Positions 16,820 through 25,032 of a DNA stretch of 64,000 nucleotides are shown piece by piece. Position 1 is the first letter of the stretch, and every line of letters begins with the position of its first letter. The position numbers were made by a program, and so were the translations under genes. The stretch covers positions 5,642,001 through 5,706,000 of the forward strand of contig NZ_JAPEOX010000001.1 of NCBI RefSeq assembly GCF_026340675.1, read 5' to 3'. The notes beneath the pieces were generated by a model that saw nothing but the letters and a program-made list of their open reading frames with translations, did no database searches and had not been told where the DNA came from. The DNA comes from Streptomyces sp. NBC_01264. Lineage in GTDB: Bacteria; Actinomycetota; Actinomycetes; Streptomycetales; Streptomycetaceae.

Positions 16820-17913
16820 TGCAGCTCGCGGCCGCAGCCAACGAGAGTCTGGCTCACCTCAGCAACAACCTGATCTACGCGTCCATGGCGGTCTACACCC
16901 TCGCCTTCTTCGCCCACATCGCCGAGTGGATCTTCGGCAGCCGCAGCAAGGTGGCCCGTACGGCCGCCGCGCTCACCAACGCGGGGGCCGCCTCCACGGC
17001 CAAGGCCGCCGCACCCGCCGTCCAGGTGCGGAGCAAGGGCAGCAGCACCGCCGTCCTCGACAAGCCCAAGGTGGTCACGCGCAGCGCCGCCGGCACCCGT
17101 GACGTCCCGGACGGCCCCGGCGCGGCCGGCGGCACCGTCCAGGGCGACCTGTACGGGCGCATCGCGGTCTCGCTGACCACCCTCGGGTTCCTCCTCGCGG
17201 CGGGCGGGGTCGGCGCCCGCGCGCTGTCGGTGGAGCGGGCCCCCTGGGGCAACATGTACGAGTTCTCGATCACCTTCTCCACGGTGGCCGTCGGCGCGTA
17301 CCTGCTGCTCCTCGCGCTGAAGAAGAACGTCCGCTGGCTCGGCCTGTTCCTGGTCACCACGGTCCTGCTCGACCTGGGCATCGCCACCACGGTGCTCTAC
17401 ACCGACAGCGACCAGCTGGTCCCGGCCCTGAAGTCGTACTGGCTGCTGATCCACGTCTCCACCGCGATCATCTGCGGCGCGGTCTTCTACATCGGCGCGG
17501 CCGGCGCGGTCATGTACCTCTTCCGCGACTCCTACGAGGCCAAGCTCGTGCGGGGCGGCAAGCCGGGCAGGTTCGCCACCTCGGTCATGGAGCGCTTCCC
17601 GTCGGCGGCCTCGCTCGACAAGTTCTCGTACCGCATCAACGCGGCGGTCTTCCCGCTGTGGACCTTCACGATCATCGCGGGCGCGATCTGGGCGGGCGAC
17701 GCGTGGGGCCGCTACTGGGGCTGGGACCCCAAGGAGGTCTGGTCCTTCGTGACCTGGGTGGCGTACGCCTGCTACCTGCACGCCCGGGCCACGGCCGGCT
17801 GGAAGGGCCGCAAGGCCGCCTACCTCGCGCTCTTCGCGTTCGCCTGCTGGATCTGGAACTACTACGGCGTGAACATCCTGCTGAGCGGAAAGCACTCGTA
17901 CGCGGGCGTCTGA
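16819..17913 (+). CDS. ccsB: c-type cytochrome biogenesis protein CcsB (CcsA family)
   Basis: 364 residues. It has eight or so membrane helices with a basic/Ala linker between helix 1 and helix 2 (about 45-110). The tryptophan-rich WWD-type heme-handling motif GRYWGWDPKEVWSFVTW is near residue 297. Conserved His residues lie in the LLIHVSTAI helix and the CYLHARATAG loop. It attaches heme to apocytochrome c together with ResB. ATG 16819 overlaps the resB stop; a GTG one codon upstream is equivalent. A strong terminator follows, so this is the last gene of the operon. Confidence 0.95.
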   Translation: MQLAAAANESLAHLSNNLIYASMAVYTLAFFAHIAEWIFGSRSKVARTAAALTNAGAASTAKAAAPAVQVRSKGSSTAVLDKPKVVTRSAAGTRDVPDGPGAAGGTVQGDLYGRIAVSLTTLGFLLAAGGVGARALSVERAPWGNMYEFSITFSTVAVGAYLLLLALKKNVRWLGLFLVTTVLLDLGIATTVLYTDSDQLVPALKSYWLLIHVSTAIICGAVFYIGAAGAVMYLFRDSYEAKLVRGGKPGRFATSVMERFPSAASLDKFSYRINAAVFPLWTFTIIAGAIWAGDAWGRYWGWDPKEVWSFVTWVAYACYLHARATAGWKGRKAAYLALFAFACWIWNYYGVNILLSGKHSYAGV

Positions 17914-17937
17914 CGCGTGGTCGGGTAGGACCGACGG

Positions 17938-17978
17938 CCGGAGGGGCCGGGCAGCCGAAAGGCGCCCGGCCCCTCCGG
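17938..17978. terminator. Terminator after ccsB
   Basis: 15-bp perfect arms (CCGGAGGGGCCGGGC and complement) with an 11-nt loop, between the convergent ccsB and MarR genes. It probably works in both directions. Confidence 0.85.
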
Positions 17979-17986
17979 CGTTTCCG

Positions 17987-18478
17987 TCACCAGACGGGGC
18001 GCAGCGGCGGGAGGGGGCCGTCCCCGTTCAGGGTCCGGACCAGGCGGCCCAGGTCGGTGCGCAGGGCGGGGAGGTCGACGCTGCCGCGGCCGAGCTCGGC
18101 CTCCAGCTCGTGCAGGACGCGGCCGGCGGCCCCCAGGTGGGCGGTCGCGGCCTCGGTCAGGACCACGAGCTTGCGGCGGCCGCCCTCGGGGTGCGGGGTG
18201 CGGCGCAGGTAGCCGCGCCGCTCCAGGTCGTCGACGAGCTGGCCGGCGGCCTGCTTGGTGACCCCGAGCCGCTCGGCGAGCTCGGTCGCGGTGGCGCCGG
18301 AGGGCCCCAGGGCCTGGAAGGCCATGCCGTGCAGGGGGCGCAGGCCGTCGGCGTAGCCGTCCTCTTCGAGGCGGCGGGTGAACTCGCCGAGCAGGAGCTG
18401 GAAGCCGAGTCCGAGGAGGAAGGCCAGCTCGATGTCGGGTGCGGCGTTGTCCGGTGCGGCGTCTTCTCGATGGGTCAC
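17987..18478 (-). CDS. MarR-family transcriptional regulator
   Basis: 163 residues from GTG 18478. Winged-helix features: LRPLHGMAFQALGPSGATA, then ELAERLGVTKQAAGQLVDDL (recognition helix), and the wing RRGYLRRTPHPEGGRRKLV. No Shine-Dalgarno is evident, so it may be leaderless or start at an upstream TTG (18505) inside the palindrome. The gene is divergent to a cupin gene, with a 46-bp palindrome between them that is the obvious operator, so it probably controls itself and the cupin gene. Confidence 0.88.
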   Translation of the reverse strand: MTHREDAAPDNAAPDIELAFLLGLGFQLLLGEFTRRLEEDGYADGLRPLHGMAFQALGPSGATATELAERLGVTKQAAGQLVDDLERRGYLRRTPHPEGGRRKLVVLTEAATAHLGAAGRVLHELEAELGRGSVDLPALRTDLGRLVRTLNGDGPLPPLRPVW

Positions 18479-18496
18479 GGAAACATGGTGACACAG

Positions 18497-18542
18497 GTGA
18501 GTCAAGCTGCTTTACTCGCATGAGTAAAGCAGCTTGACTCAC
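18497..18542. promoter_or_regulatory. 46-bp palindromic operator between MarR and cupin genes
   Basis: Perfect 21-bp arms separated by GCAT. Left arm 18497-18517 begins GTGAGTCAAGCTGC and ends TTTACTC; right arm 18522-18542 is its exact complement. Each arm contains two MarR-sized half-sites (AGTCAAG, TTTACTC), so two dimers could bind. Its location between divergent regulator and target genes is typical of MarR autoregulation. Confidence 0.75.
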
Positions 18543-18555
18543 TCACTCGTCTCCC

Positions 18556-18954
18556 GTGCCAGAGAAAGCGAAGGGTCCCGCCTTGCGCGTCATCACCCCG
18601 TCCCCCGACCACGTCATCACCACCCCGAACGCGACCATGACCGGCTTCGCCTCCCCCGGCCGGGGCAGCGCCGAGCTGAGCACCTGGCACGCGGCCATCC
18701 CCGCCGGAACCACCGGCCCCGAGCACTCCGTCAGCCGCGAGCAGGTCTGGACGGTCACCGCCGGCGCCCTGGACGTCACCTGCGGAGGCCGCACCGAGAA
18801 GGTCGCCGCGGGCGAAGCGGTGGTACTGCCCCCGGACGTCGTCCGCCACGTCCACGCCCTGGCGGACACCGAGGTGTACGTCGCCATGCGCTCCGACGGC
18901 CTCGTCTCCGTGCCCGGCACCGAGGGCACCCGCCCCCTGCCCTGGGCGGTGTGA
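18556..18954 (+). CDS. Small cupin protein
   Basis: 132-residue single-domain cupin. GPEHSVSREQVWTVTAGALD fits motif 1 (H-x-S-x-E-Q) and VVLPPDVVRHVHAL fits motif 2 with the metal His. This type is usually a sensor or stress-linked cupin of unknown ligand. GTG 18556 is the longest reasonable start. A TTG 27 bases later with AAGGG upstream is possible. It is divergent from MarR and probably repressed by it. Confidence 0.82.
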   Translation: MPEKAKGPALRVITPSPDHVITTPNATMTGFASPGRGSAELSTWHAAIPAGTTGPEHSVSREQVWTVTAGALDVTCGGRTEKVAAGEAVVLPPDVVRHVHALADTEVYVAMRSDGLVSVPGTEGTRPLPWAV

Positions 18955-18990
18955 GCCCGGGCGGGCGACTGCCTGAGCGCGGCCCCCGCG

Positions 18991-19959
18991 GTGCTGGAAC
19001 GGATCCGCACGGAGGGCAACCGGAACCCGGTCCACTGTCTGGTGGTCGTACGGGCGGACGGATCCCGGGAGCACATCCGGCTGTCCACCCGTGCCGATGC
19101 CCGGTACACGCCACCCGGCACCGCGCTGCTGCTGGTCAGCTGGCGGGGCCGGATCCGGTACGTCGACCACGACCGCCGCACCGCCGGGTCGGCCACCGCC
19201 ACCGCCGGATCGGCCGCCGCCGGATCGCCCACCGGATCGCCCGCCGGATCGTCCACCGGCGAGGCGCCCACCGGCGAGGGGCCCCGGCCCACGTCCCTCC
19301 TCACCGACCACGACCCGCACACCGCCCACCGGACCCCGCTGGCCTGGCCCCTGGGTCTGCTCCCCGCCGGCGCCGCCCTGGCGTGGGGCGGGATCTGGTA
19401 CGCCCGGCTGTCCTCGTACTCCCGTCGCCGCAGCCCCTGGCAGGTCTGGATGCCGGTCGGCGGCCTGATGGCCCTCGCGGCCTTCGCCGTGCCCTGCGCC
19501 CTGCTCTTCGACGGCGTGCGGGAGTCGCTGCGCTGGACCGGGATCGCCGCGGCCGTCGTGACGGCGGTCGCGGCCGTCTGCTGTCTGCGTGCGGCCCGGA
19601 ATTCCGACCAGATCGAGGTGGTGCCGTGCGCGGACGAGAAGGTGCGGATCTTCCCCGGTCACCTGCTCGGTGACACCGGCGGGCCGGCCGGGACCCGGCG
19701 CCACACGCACATCGTCGCGGGACCCGGGGTCCTGGAGTTCACGAACGACCCGAGCGGCAGGCTGCGCGGCACGCCGCTGCCGCCAGGCCTGGTGCTGGAG
19801 CGGGTCCGCCACCAGTACGCCACGGACCCGGGCCACGAGGTGCGGGGAGCGGAGCGCGAGGTCTACCACGTCGCCCAGTGCCGCGACGGCGAGGAGGAAG
19901 TGCTCATCGCCGTCGAGCGGCGCCACATGCCGTGGCTGGTCGGCGCGCTGACCCCGTAG
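18991..19959 (+). CDS. Integral membrane protein, unknown
   Basis: 322 residues. The N-terminal soluble beta-rich part (about 1-60) ends in LLLVSWRGRIRYVDHD. A Gly/Ser/Thr/Ala low-complexity linker follows (about 65-100; DNA 19186-19280 has imperfect GCC-GGATCG repeats). Three hydrophobic segments come next (LGLLPAGAALAWGG, WMPVGGLMALAAFAVP, TGIAAAVVTAVAAVCCL), then a ~120-residue C-terminal domain. No family recognised. GTG 18991 lies 36 bp after the cupin stop, so co-transcription is possible. Confidence 0.7.
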   Translation: MLERIRTEGNRNPVHCLVVVRADGSREHIRLSTRADARYTPPGTALLLVSWRGRIRYVDHDRRTAGSATATAGSAAAGSPTGSPAGSSTGEAPTGEGPRPTSLLTDHDPHTAHRTPLAWPLGLLPAGAALAWGGIWYARLSSYSRRRSPWQVWMPVGGLMALAAFAVPCALLFDGVRESLRWTGIAAAVVTAVAAVCCLRAARNSDQIEVVPCADEKVRIFPGHLLGDTGGPAGTRRHTHIVAGPGVLEFTNDPSGRLRGTPLPPGLVLERVRHQYATDPGHEVRGAEREVYHVAQCRDGEEEVLIAVERRHMPWLVGALTP

Positions 19960-20010
19960 GCCCCCGGCCCTTAGGCCCCCACCCCGCAGGATCCGGGCCT
20001 ACTCCTACTC

Positions 20011-20310
20011 CTACTCCTTGTCCTTCTCCTTCTCGTCCCGCTCCTCGCGCAGGGACTTCAGGAACTCGGGGTTGTCGTCGGGCGCCACCCACGTGCGGCG
20101 GCCCTGGCGCGGCCGGGCGGCGCCGCCGGGCACCCGCTTCTTGCCCGCGAAGAGCCACACCACCGGACCGACGATCGAGAAGAGCAGGATGATCAGGACC
20201 CAGACGACCTTCGGAAGGTGCTTGACCTCTTCCTCGGGCGTGTTCAGGCAGTCGATGAAGGTGTAGATGGTCAGCGCGATGATCAGCAGGAACGGCAGAT
20301 AGCGCAGCAC
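20011..20310 (-). CDS. PLDc_N-type small membrane protein
   Basis: 99 residues with two helices (YLPFLLIIALTIYTFIDCL and VVWVLIILLFSIVGPVVWLF) joined by a short charged loop, then GKKRVPGG and a highly charged tail. This is the phospholipase D nuclease N-terminal (PLDc_N) arrangement found in short actinobacterial membrane proteins without any nuclease domain. The stop is the first of three in-frame TAG codons created by a GAGTAG repeat (20000-20013). It is divergent from mqnL. Confidence 0.8.
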   Translation of the reverse strand: MLRYLPFLLIIALTIYTFIDCLNTPEEEVKHLPKVVWVLIILLFSIVGPVVWLFAGKKRVPGGAARPRQGRRTWVAPDDNPEFLKSLREERDEKEKDKE

Positions 20311-20427
20311 GGTGTGGGACCGACCCCCAGAAGAACGGCGCGGACCGGGCAGGTCCGCCGTGGACTCTTCCAGGGTAGAGGCCCCGCCGCGGTTCGGGCT
20401 CTGGGAGGGGATGCCACAATTGCCGTC

Positions 20428-21885
20428 ATGGCTTACGACGATCTCCGCTCGCTGCTCCGGGCCCTCGAGCGGGAGGGCGACCTCAAGCGCATCAAGGCCG
20501 AAGTGGACCCGTACCTAGAGGTCGGGGAGATCGTCGACAGAGTGAACAAGGCCGGCGGGCCCGCGCTGCTCTTCGAGAACGTCAAGGGCTCGGCGATGCC
20601 GCTGGCCATGAACGTCTTCGGGACCGACCGGCGCCTGCTGAAGGCCCTCGGGCTGAAGTCGTACGCCGAGATCAGCGAGAAGATCGGCGGCCTGCTCAAG
20701 CCCGAGCTGCCCCAGGGCTTCATCGGCGTCCGCGAGGCCTTCGGCAAGCTCGGCTCGATGGTGCACGTGCCGCCGAAGAAGGTGAAGGGCGAGTCCGCGC
20801 CCGTCCAGGAGGTCGTCCTCACCGGTGACGACGTGGACCTGGACCAGCTGCCGGCCCTCTTCACGTGGCCCAAGGACGGCGGGTCCTTCTTCAACCTCGG
20901 CCTGACGCACACCAAGCACCCGGAGACGGGTGTCCGCAACCTCGGCCTGTACCGCCTCCAGCGCCACGACAAGCGCACCATCGGCATGCACTGGCAGATC
21001 CACAAGGACAGCCGCAACCACTACGCGGTGGCCGCGGCGCGCGGCGAGCGGCTGCCGGTCGCGATCGCCTTCGGCTGCCCGCCGGCCGTGACGTACGCGT
21101 CGACGGCGCCGCTGCCCGGTGACATCGACGAGTACCTGTTCGCCGGGTTCGTGGCGGGCAAGCGGATCGAGATGGTGGACTGCAAGACGGTCCCGCTCCA
21201 GGTCCCGGCCCACGCCGAGGTGGTCATCGAGGGCTGGCTGGAGCCCGGGGAGACCCTCCCCGAGGGCCCCTTCGGCGACCACACGGGCTTCTACACCCCG
21301 CAGGAGCCGTTCCCCGCGCTGACGATCGACTGCGTGACGATGCGCAAGCGTCCGCTGATCCAGTCGATCGTCGTCGGCCGGCCGCCGACGGAGGACGGCC
21401 CGCTGGGCCGCGCGACGGAACGCTTCTTCCTCCCTTTGCTGAAGATCATCGTCCCGGACATCGTGGACTACCACCTCCCCGAGTCGGGCGGCTTCCACAA
21501 CTGCGCGATCGTCTCGATCGACAAGAAGTACCCGAAGCACGCGCAGAAGGTCATGCACGCCATCTGGGGCGCGCACATGATGTCGCTGACCAAGCTGATC
21601 ATCGTGGTGGACAAGGACTGCGACGTCCACGACCTCCACGAGGTCTCCTGGCGGGCGCTCGGCAATACGGACTACTCCCGCGACCTCACCGTCGTGGAGG
21701 GTCCGGTGGACCATCTGGACCACGCCTCCTACCAGCAGTTCTGGGGAGGCAAGGCGGGCATCGACGCCACGAAGAAGCTGCCGACGGAGGGTTACACCCG
21801 GGACGGCGGCTGGCCTGACATGGTCGAGTCCGACCCGGCTACCGCCGCACTGGTGGACAGCCGCTGGAAGGAGTACGGCCTGTGA
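20428..21885 (+). CDS. mqnL: UbiD-family decarboxylase of futalosine menaquinone pathway
   Basis: 485 residues, the normal UbiD length. It should decarboxylate the prenylated 6-carboxy-naphthoquinol intermediate late in menaquinone synthesis using prenylated FMN. Seen: GGPALLFENVKGS, LGLYRLQRHDKRTIGMHWQIHKDS (prFMN-binding region; cited here by its ends at about residues 170-193), LEPGETLPEGPFGDHTGFY (the E-x4-R/E catalytic area) and a C-terminal dimerisation part. ATG 20428 is the first Met of the conserved start MAYDDLRSLLR. The prenyltransferase mqnP and the UbiX partner mqnM are close by, which supports the pathway call. Confidence 0.92.
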   Translation: MAYDDLRSLLRALEREGDLKRIKAEVDPYLEVGEIVDRVNKAGGPALLFENVKGSAMPLAMNVFGTDRRLLKALGLKSYAEISEKIGGLLKPELPQGFIGVREAFGKLGSMVHVPPKKVKGESAPVQEVVLTGDDVDLDQLPALFTWPKDGGSFFNLGLTHTKHPETGVRNLGLYRLQRHDKRTIGMHWQIHKDSRNHYAVAAARGERLPVAIAFGCPPAVTYASTAPLPGDIDEYLFAGFVAGKRIEMVDCKTVPLQVPAHAEVVIEGWLEPGETLPEGPFGDHTGFYTPQEPFPALTIDCVTMRKRPLIQSIVVGRPPTEDGPLGRATERFFLPLLKIIVPDIVDYHLPESGGFHNCAIVSIDKKYPKHAQKVMHAIWGAHMMSLTKLIIVVDKDCDVHDLHEVSWRALGNTDYSRDLTVVEGPVDHLDHASYQQFWGGKAGIDATKKLPTEGYTRDGGWPDMVESDPATAALVDSRWKEYGL

Positions 21886-22349
21886 GCGACATCGAGACGG
21901 GCGGCCCCGCCCTCTTCATCGGGACCGACACGGTCTACGTGGCCCTGGTCCGCCCGGAACTCGACCCGTCGGACCCCGGCGTCCGCGAGGCCGCCGGGCA
22001 GGCGGGCGTCTCGCCCGAGGAGTTCGCGGGCCCCGGCAACGTCTGGGCGCTGATGCTCGACGAGGACGGCGAGGGCGACGGCTTCGAGCTGCCCGGCGCG
22101 CGGGACATCGAGGCGGACGACTTCGCGGAGCAGCTCCAGCGCGCCCTGGTCGCGGGCGAGCCGTTCAGCGCGGAGGCCGGGAACTTCCTCCGCCTGGAGG
22201 CGAGCCCGTCTCCCACCACCTGGCGGCTGACCGCCCACGTCAACCCGCCCGAGGGCCACGACGCGGGCCCGTGGACCCTGGAGCTCGGCACGCTCCCCAC
22301 GGCGGACCTGCTGGCCGACCTCGAAGACTTCCGCCGGAGCCTGGCGTGA
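21882..22349 (+). CDS. Hypothetical protein inserted between mqnL and mqnP (copy 1)
   Basis: 155-residue acidic soluble protein of unknown function. It overlaps the mqnL stop by 4 bp and overlaps the next gene by GTGA. IGTDTVYVALVRPE near the start and LLADLEDFRRSL at the end have counterparts in the following gene (IGSDEVWVALTAPE, GLRADLEEFRRDL), so the pair arose by tandem duplication. Copy 1 carries an extra ~40-residue acidic insert. I do not recognise the family. Tight coupling within the menaquinone operon suggests co-expression, not necessarily shared function. Confidence 0.75.
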   Translation: MSDIETGGPALFIGTDTVYVALVRPELDPSDPGVREAAGQAGVSPEEFAGPGNVWALMLDEDGEGDGFELPGARDIEADDFAEQLQRALVAGEPFSAEAGNFLRLEASPSPTTWRLTAHVNPPEGHDAGPWTLELGTLPTADLLADLEDFRRSLA

Positions 22350-22747
22350 GCCCGAGACTTCGGATCGGCAGTGACGAGGTCTGGGTCGCTCTGACCGCCC
22401 CCGAGCGGGCGGCCGACGGCTGGCGCGTCACCGCCGACTGGGGCGGCGAGTTCACCGCGGACTTCGAGGCGCACGTGGAGGCCGAGGAGGTCGCCGCGTT
22501 CGCGGAGCGCCTGCTGGTCCGCACGGGTGCCGCCGGGTACGCGGCCTTCCAGGCCGAGGTCAGCGAGAGCCGTGCCAACCCCTTGCGGTTGGCGGTGATA
22601 CCGGTGGGCGACGGAGACATCGCGTTCGTCGCCCGGCTCACCCCGGTCGGCCACGACACGACCAATTACCTCGACATGGAGATAGGGCCGGTCCCGCTCG
22701 ACGGGCTGCGGGCCGACCTCGAAGAGTTCCGGAGGGACCTCGTATGA
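22346..22747 (+). CDS. Hypothetical protein inserted between mqnL and mqnP (copy 2)
   Basis: 133 residues from GTG 22346, which overlaps the previous stop (GTGA). Paralogue of the preceding gene: the same N-terminal strand pattern, EEVAAFAERLL helix, VARLTPVGHD strand and C-terminal LEEFRRDL helix. Its own stop overlaps the mqnP start (ATGA). There are no catalytic motifs, signal peptide or membrane segments. The fold looks alpha/beta and small. Confidence 0.75.
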   Translation: MSPRLRIGSDEVWVALTAPERAADGWRVTADWGGEFTADFEAHVEAEEVAAFAERLLVRTGAAGYAAFQAEVSESRANPLRLAVIPVGDGDIAFVARLTPVGHDTTNYLDMEIGPVPLDGLRADLEEFRRDLV

Positions 22748-23667
22748 CATCCGCAGCTGAGGGCGTCCTCGGGTCCGGTCCCGCGCCGCAGGCCAACGGC
22801 AAGGTGAAGGCCTTCCTGCGGCTCGTGATGATCGAGCACTCGGTCTTCGCGCTGCCCTTCGCCTACATCGCCGCGCTCACCGCCATGTACACGCTCGACG
22901 AGCGGATGCACTGGACGAAGCTGCTGCTCGTCACCGTCTGCATGGTGGGTCTGCGCACCTTCGCGATGGCCGCGAACCGGATCATCGACCGGGAGATCGA
23001 CGCGCGGAACCCGCGGACCGCCGGGCGCGAGCTGGTGACGGGCGCCGTCTCGGTCCGCTCCGCGTGGACCGGCGCCGGGATCGCCCTGGCCGTCTTCCTC
23101 GGCTCGGCGGCGCTGCTGAACCCGCTCTGCCTGATGCTGGCGCCGATCGCCGTCGTGCCGATGGTGGTGTACCCGTACGGGAAGCGGTTCACGAACTTCC
23201 CGCACGCCATCCTCGGCATCGCCCAGGCGATGGGCCCGGTCGGGGCCTGGATCGCGATCACCGGCGAATGGTCCTGGGACGCGGTGATCCTCGGCCTCGC
23301 GGTGGGCGTGTGGATCGGCGGCTTCGACCTGATCTTCGCCTGCCAGGACGTGGCCGCGGACCGCGCGGAGGGCGTCAAGTCCGTCCCGGCCCGCTTCGGC
23401 ATCCCGGCCGCCCTGTGGGGCGCGCGCGGCGCGCACGTCGTGACCACGGCCCTGCTGGCCTGGTACGCGGTGGCGACGGACGCGGGCTGGCCGTTCTGGG
23501 CCGGCCTGCTGATCGTGGTCGGCGCCTTCCTCTACGAGCACACCATCGTGACCCCGCACGACCTGTCCCGCCTGAACCGCGCCTTCTTCACGGTGAACGG
23601 CTTCATCGGCATGGCCCTGTTCGTGTGCGCGCTGGCGGACCTGGTGGTCCGGGGGCTGTCGCTGTAG
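22744..23667 (+). CDS. mqnP: UbiA-family prenyltransferase MqnP
   Basis: 307-residue polytopic enzyme that attaches the polyprenyl tail to the 1,4-dihydroxy-6-naphthoate-derived headgroup in the futalosine pathway. Two prenyl-diphosphate/Mg binding motifs are visible: NRIIDREIDARNPRT (first Asp-rich motif, about 79-93) and DLIFACQDVAADRAEG (second, about 196-211). Eight or so helices fit the UbiA fold. It is translationally coupled to the hypothetical pair through ATGA. No terminator is evident between it and the Uma2 gene, which has its own Shine-Dalgarno. Confidence 0.93.
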   Translation: MTSAAEGVLGSGPAPQANGKVKAFLRLVMIEHSVFALPFAYIAALTAMYTLDERMHWTKLLLVTVCMVGLRTFAMAANRIIDREIDARNPRTAGRELVTGAVSVRSAWTGAGIALAVFLGSAALLNPLCLMLAPIAVVPMVVYPYGKRFTNFPHAILGIAQAMGPVGAWIAITGEWSWDAVILGLAVGVWIGGFDLIFACQDVAADRAEGVKSVPARFGIPAALWGARGAHVVTTALLAWYAVATDAGWPFWAGLLIVVGAFLYEHTIVTPHDLSRLNRAFFTVNGFIGMALFVCALADLVVRGLSL

Positions 23668-23763
23668 CTCGATCGTGTGTGCCCTGCCTGAACCGGCCGT
23701 TCGCAGCCTGCCCGGGTGGCTGGCGTGCGGCATACCATCGAGTGCATGGACAGGGAGGCCGAC

Positions 23764-24330
23764 GTGAGCGTCTCGGAGACCGAGCGCCTGCACTCACAGC
23801 TCAGCCGGTTCGAGGACATGTTCCCCGGGTACCGGACGGAGATTGTCGAGGGCAACATCATGATGAGTCCGGTCAGGCCGTATCACAACGAGACGATCTG
23901 GGACGTACGGGACAATCTCAAGCCCCAGCTGCCGGCGGATTGGGCGCTCATCAGCGATGTGGCGGTGCCCATGGACGGCGACAACGAGTTCGGCCCGGAC
24001 CTCGCGGTGATCCCGAAGGCAGAGTGGCGCAAGAACCTCACCGCCTACCCGCCGGACCTGATCGAGCTGGCCGTCGAGGTGGTCTCACCGAGCAGCATCC
24101 GCAACGACTACGAGGTCAAGAACCGGGCCTACGCGCGCGCCGGTATCCCTCACTACCTGATCTTCGACCCGTTCCGAGCGGAATGCGTGAAGCTCTGGAA
24201 CCCCGGGCCCGAGGGATACCGGGGCCGGGACACCTTCCCGTACGGCGGGACGATCATCGTCCAGGCCGGAATCGGCAAGCTGATGATTGATACCGCCGAC
24301 TTCCCCGTCGACCCCGGCGCCACCGCCTAG
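23764..24330 (+). CDS. Uma2-family (DUF820) putative endonuclease
   Basis: 188 residues. The PD-(D/E)xK-like core is visible as FGPDLAVIPK (Asp), LIELAVEVVSPSS (Glu-V-x-S) and YEVKNRAYARAGIPHYLIFD (Lys, then the conserved YWLID-like strand). The family is greatly expanded in Streptomyces with no firm substrate. GTG 23764 is chosen because GGGAGG sits six bases upstream; ATG 23746 is in frame but poorer. It is convergent with the rhomboid gene, overlapping by 4 bp. Confidence 0.88.
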   Translation: MSVSETERLHSQLSRFEDMFPGYRTEIVEGNIMMSPVRPYHNETIWDVRDNLKPQLPADWALISDVAVPMDGDNEFGPDLAVIPKAEWRKNLTAYPPDLIELAVEVVSPSSIRNDYEVKNRAYARAGIPHYLIFDPFRAECVKLWNPGPEGYRGRDTFPYGGTIIVQAGIGKLMIDTADFPVDPGATA

Positions 24331-24947
24331 ACCGCCGCCACCTCCGGCCGGGGCCGGGCCACCGCGGCCACCGCCGCGCCGGCCAGGAGGCCGAAGAGGT
24401 GGGCCTGCCAGCTGACCATCGAGTCCGTGGGGAGGGCTCCGGCCAGGAAGGTCGTGCCCCAGACGGCGGCGATGACGACGGCGACCGCGACGCCCAGGGG
24501 GCTGCGTTCCACGAAGCCGCGGACCAGCAGGTAGCCGAAGAGGCCGAAGATCAGGCCCGAGGCGCCCGCCGTGATGCTGTGGGGCGGGGAGATCAGCCAG
24601 ACGGCGAAGCCGTCGGCCAGGACGATGGCCGCGCAGACGGCCAGGAAGCGGCCGATGCCGCTCAGCGCGGTGACGAAGCCGAGGACCAGCAGCGGGACGC
24701 TGTTGGAGGCCACGTGGTCGAAGCCGAAGTGCAGGAAGGGTGCCAGGGGTATCCCGCTCAGGCCGTCGGCCTCCCGCGCGGTGATCCCGTAGGAGTCCAG
24801 CGCGTGGCCGGTGGCGTAATCGACGGCCTCGATCAGCCAGAGCAGCGCCACCCAGCCCAGCATCAGCTTGGCGGCGGCCGCGGCCCGGCCGGTCAGGCTC
24901 CGGGCGAAGGAGCCCGTACCGCCCGGGTGTGTACTGCCTGCGCTCAT
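24327..24947 (-). CDS. Rhomboid-like intramembrane serine protease
   Basis: 206 residues with six hydrophobic segments. The catalytic dyad is recognisable: TAGASGLIFGLFGY (GxSG, Ser) and SWQAHLFGLLAGAAVA (His in the last helix). HFGFDHVASNSVPLLVLG supplies the conserved H-x5-N segment of the oxyanion site. ATG 24947 has GGAGG at good distance. It is divergent from mqnM. Substrate unknown. Confidence 0.88.
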   Translation of the reverse strand: MSAGSTHPGGTGSFARSLTGRAAAAAKLMLGWVALLWLIEAVDYATGHALDSYGITAREADGLSGIPLAPFLHFGFDHVASNSVPLLVLGFVTALSGIGRFLAVCAAIVLADGFAVWLISPPHSITAGASGLIFGLFGYLLVRGFVERSPLGVAVAVVIAAVWGTTFLAGALPTDSMVSWQAHLFGLLAGAAVAAVARPRPEVAAV

Positions 24948-25032
24948 GACGACCCCTCCGCCGTGTCCACCCCTTGAACGTGCGGACACCTTAGCCAGTG
25001 CCCCCCGTCGGTGGCCGGATAGTCTCGGAGGT

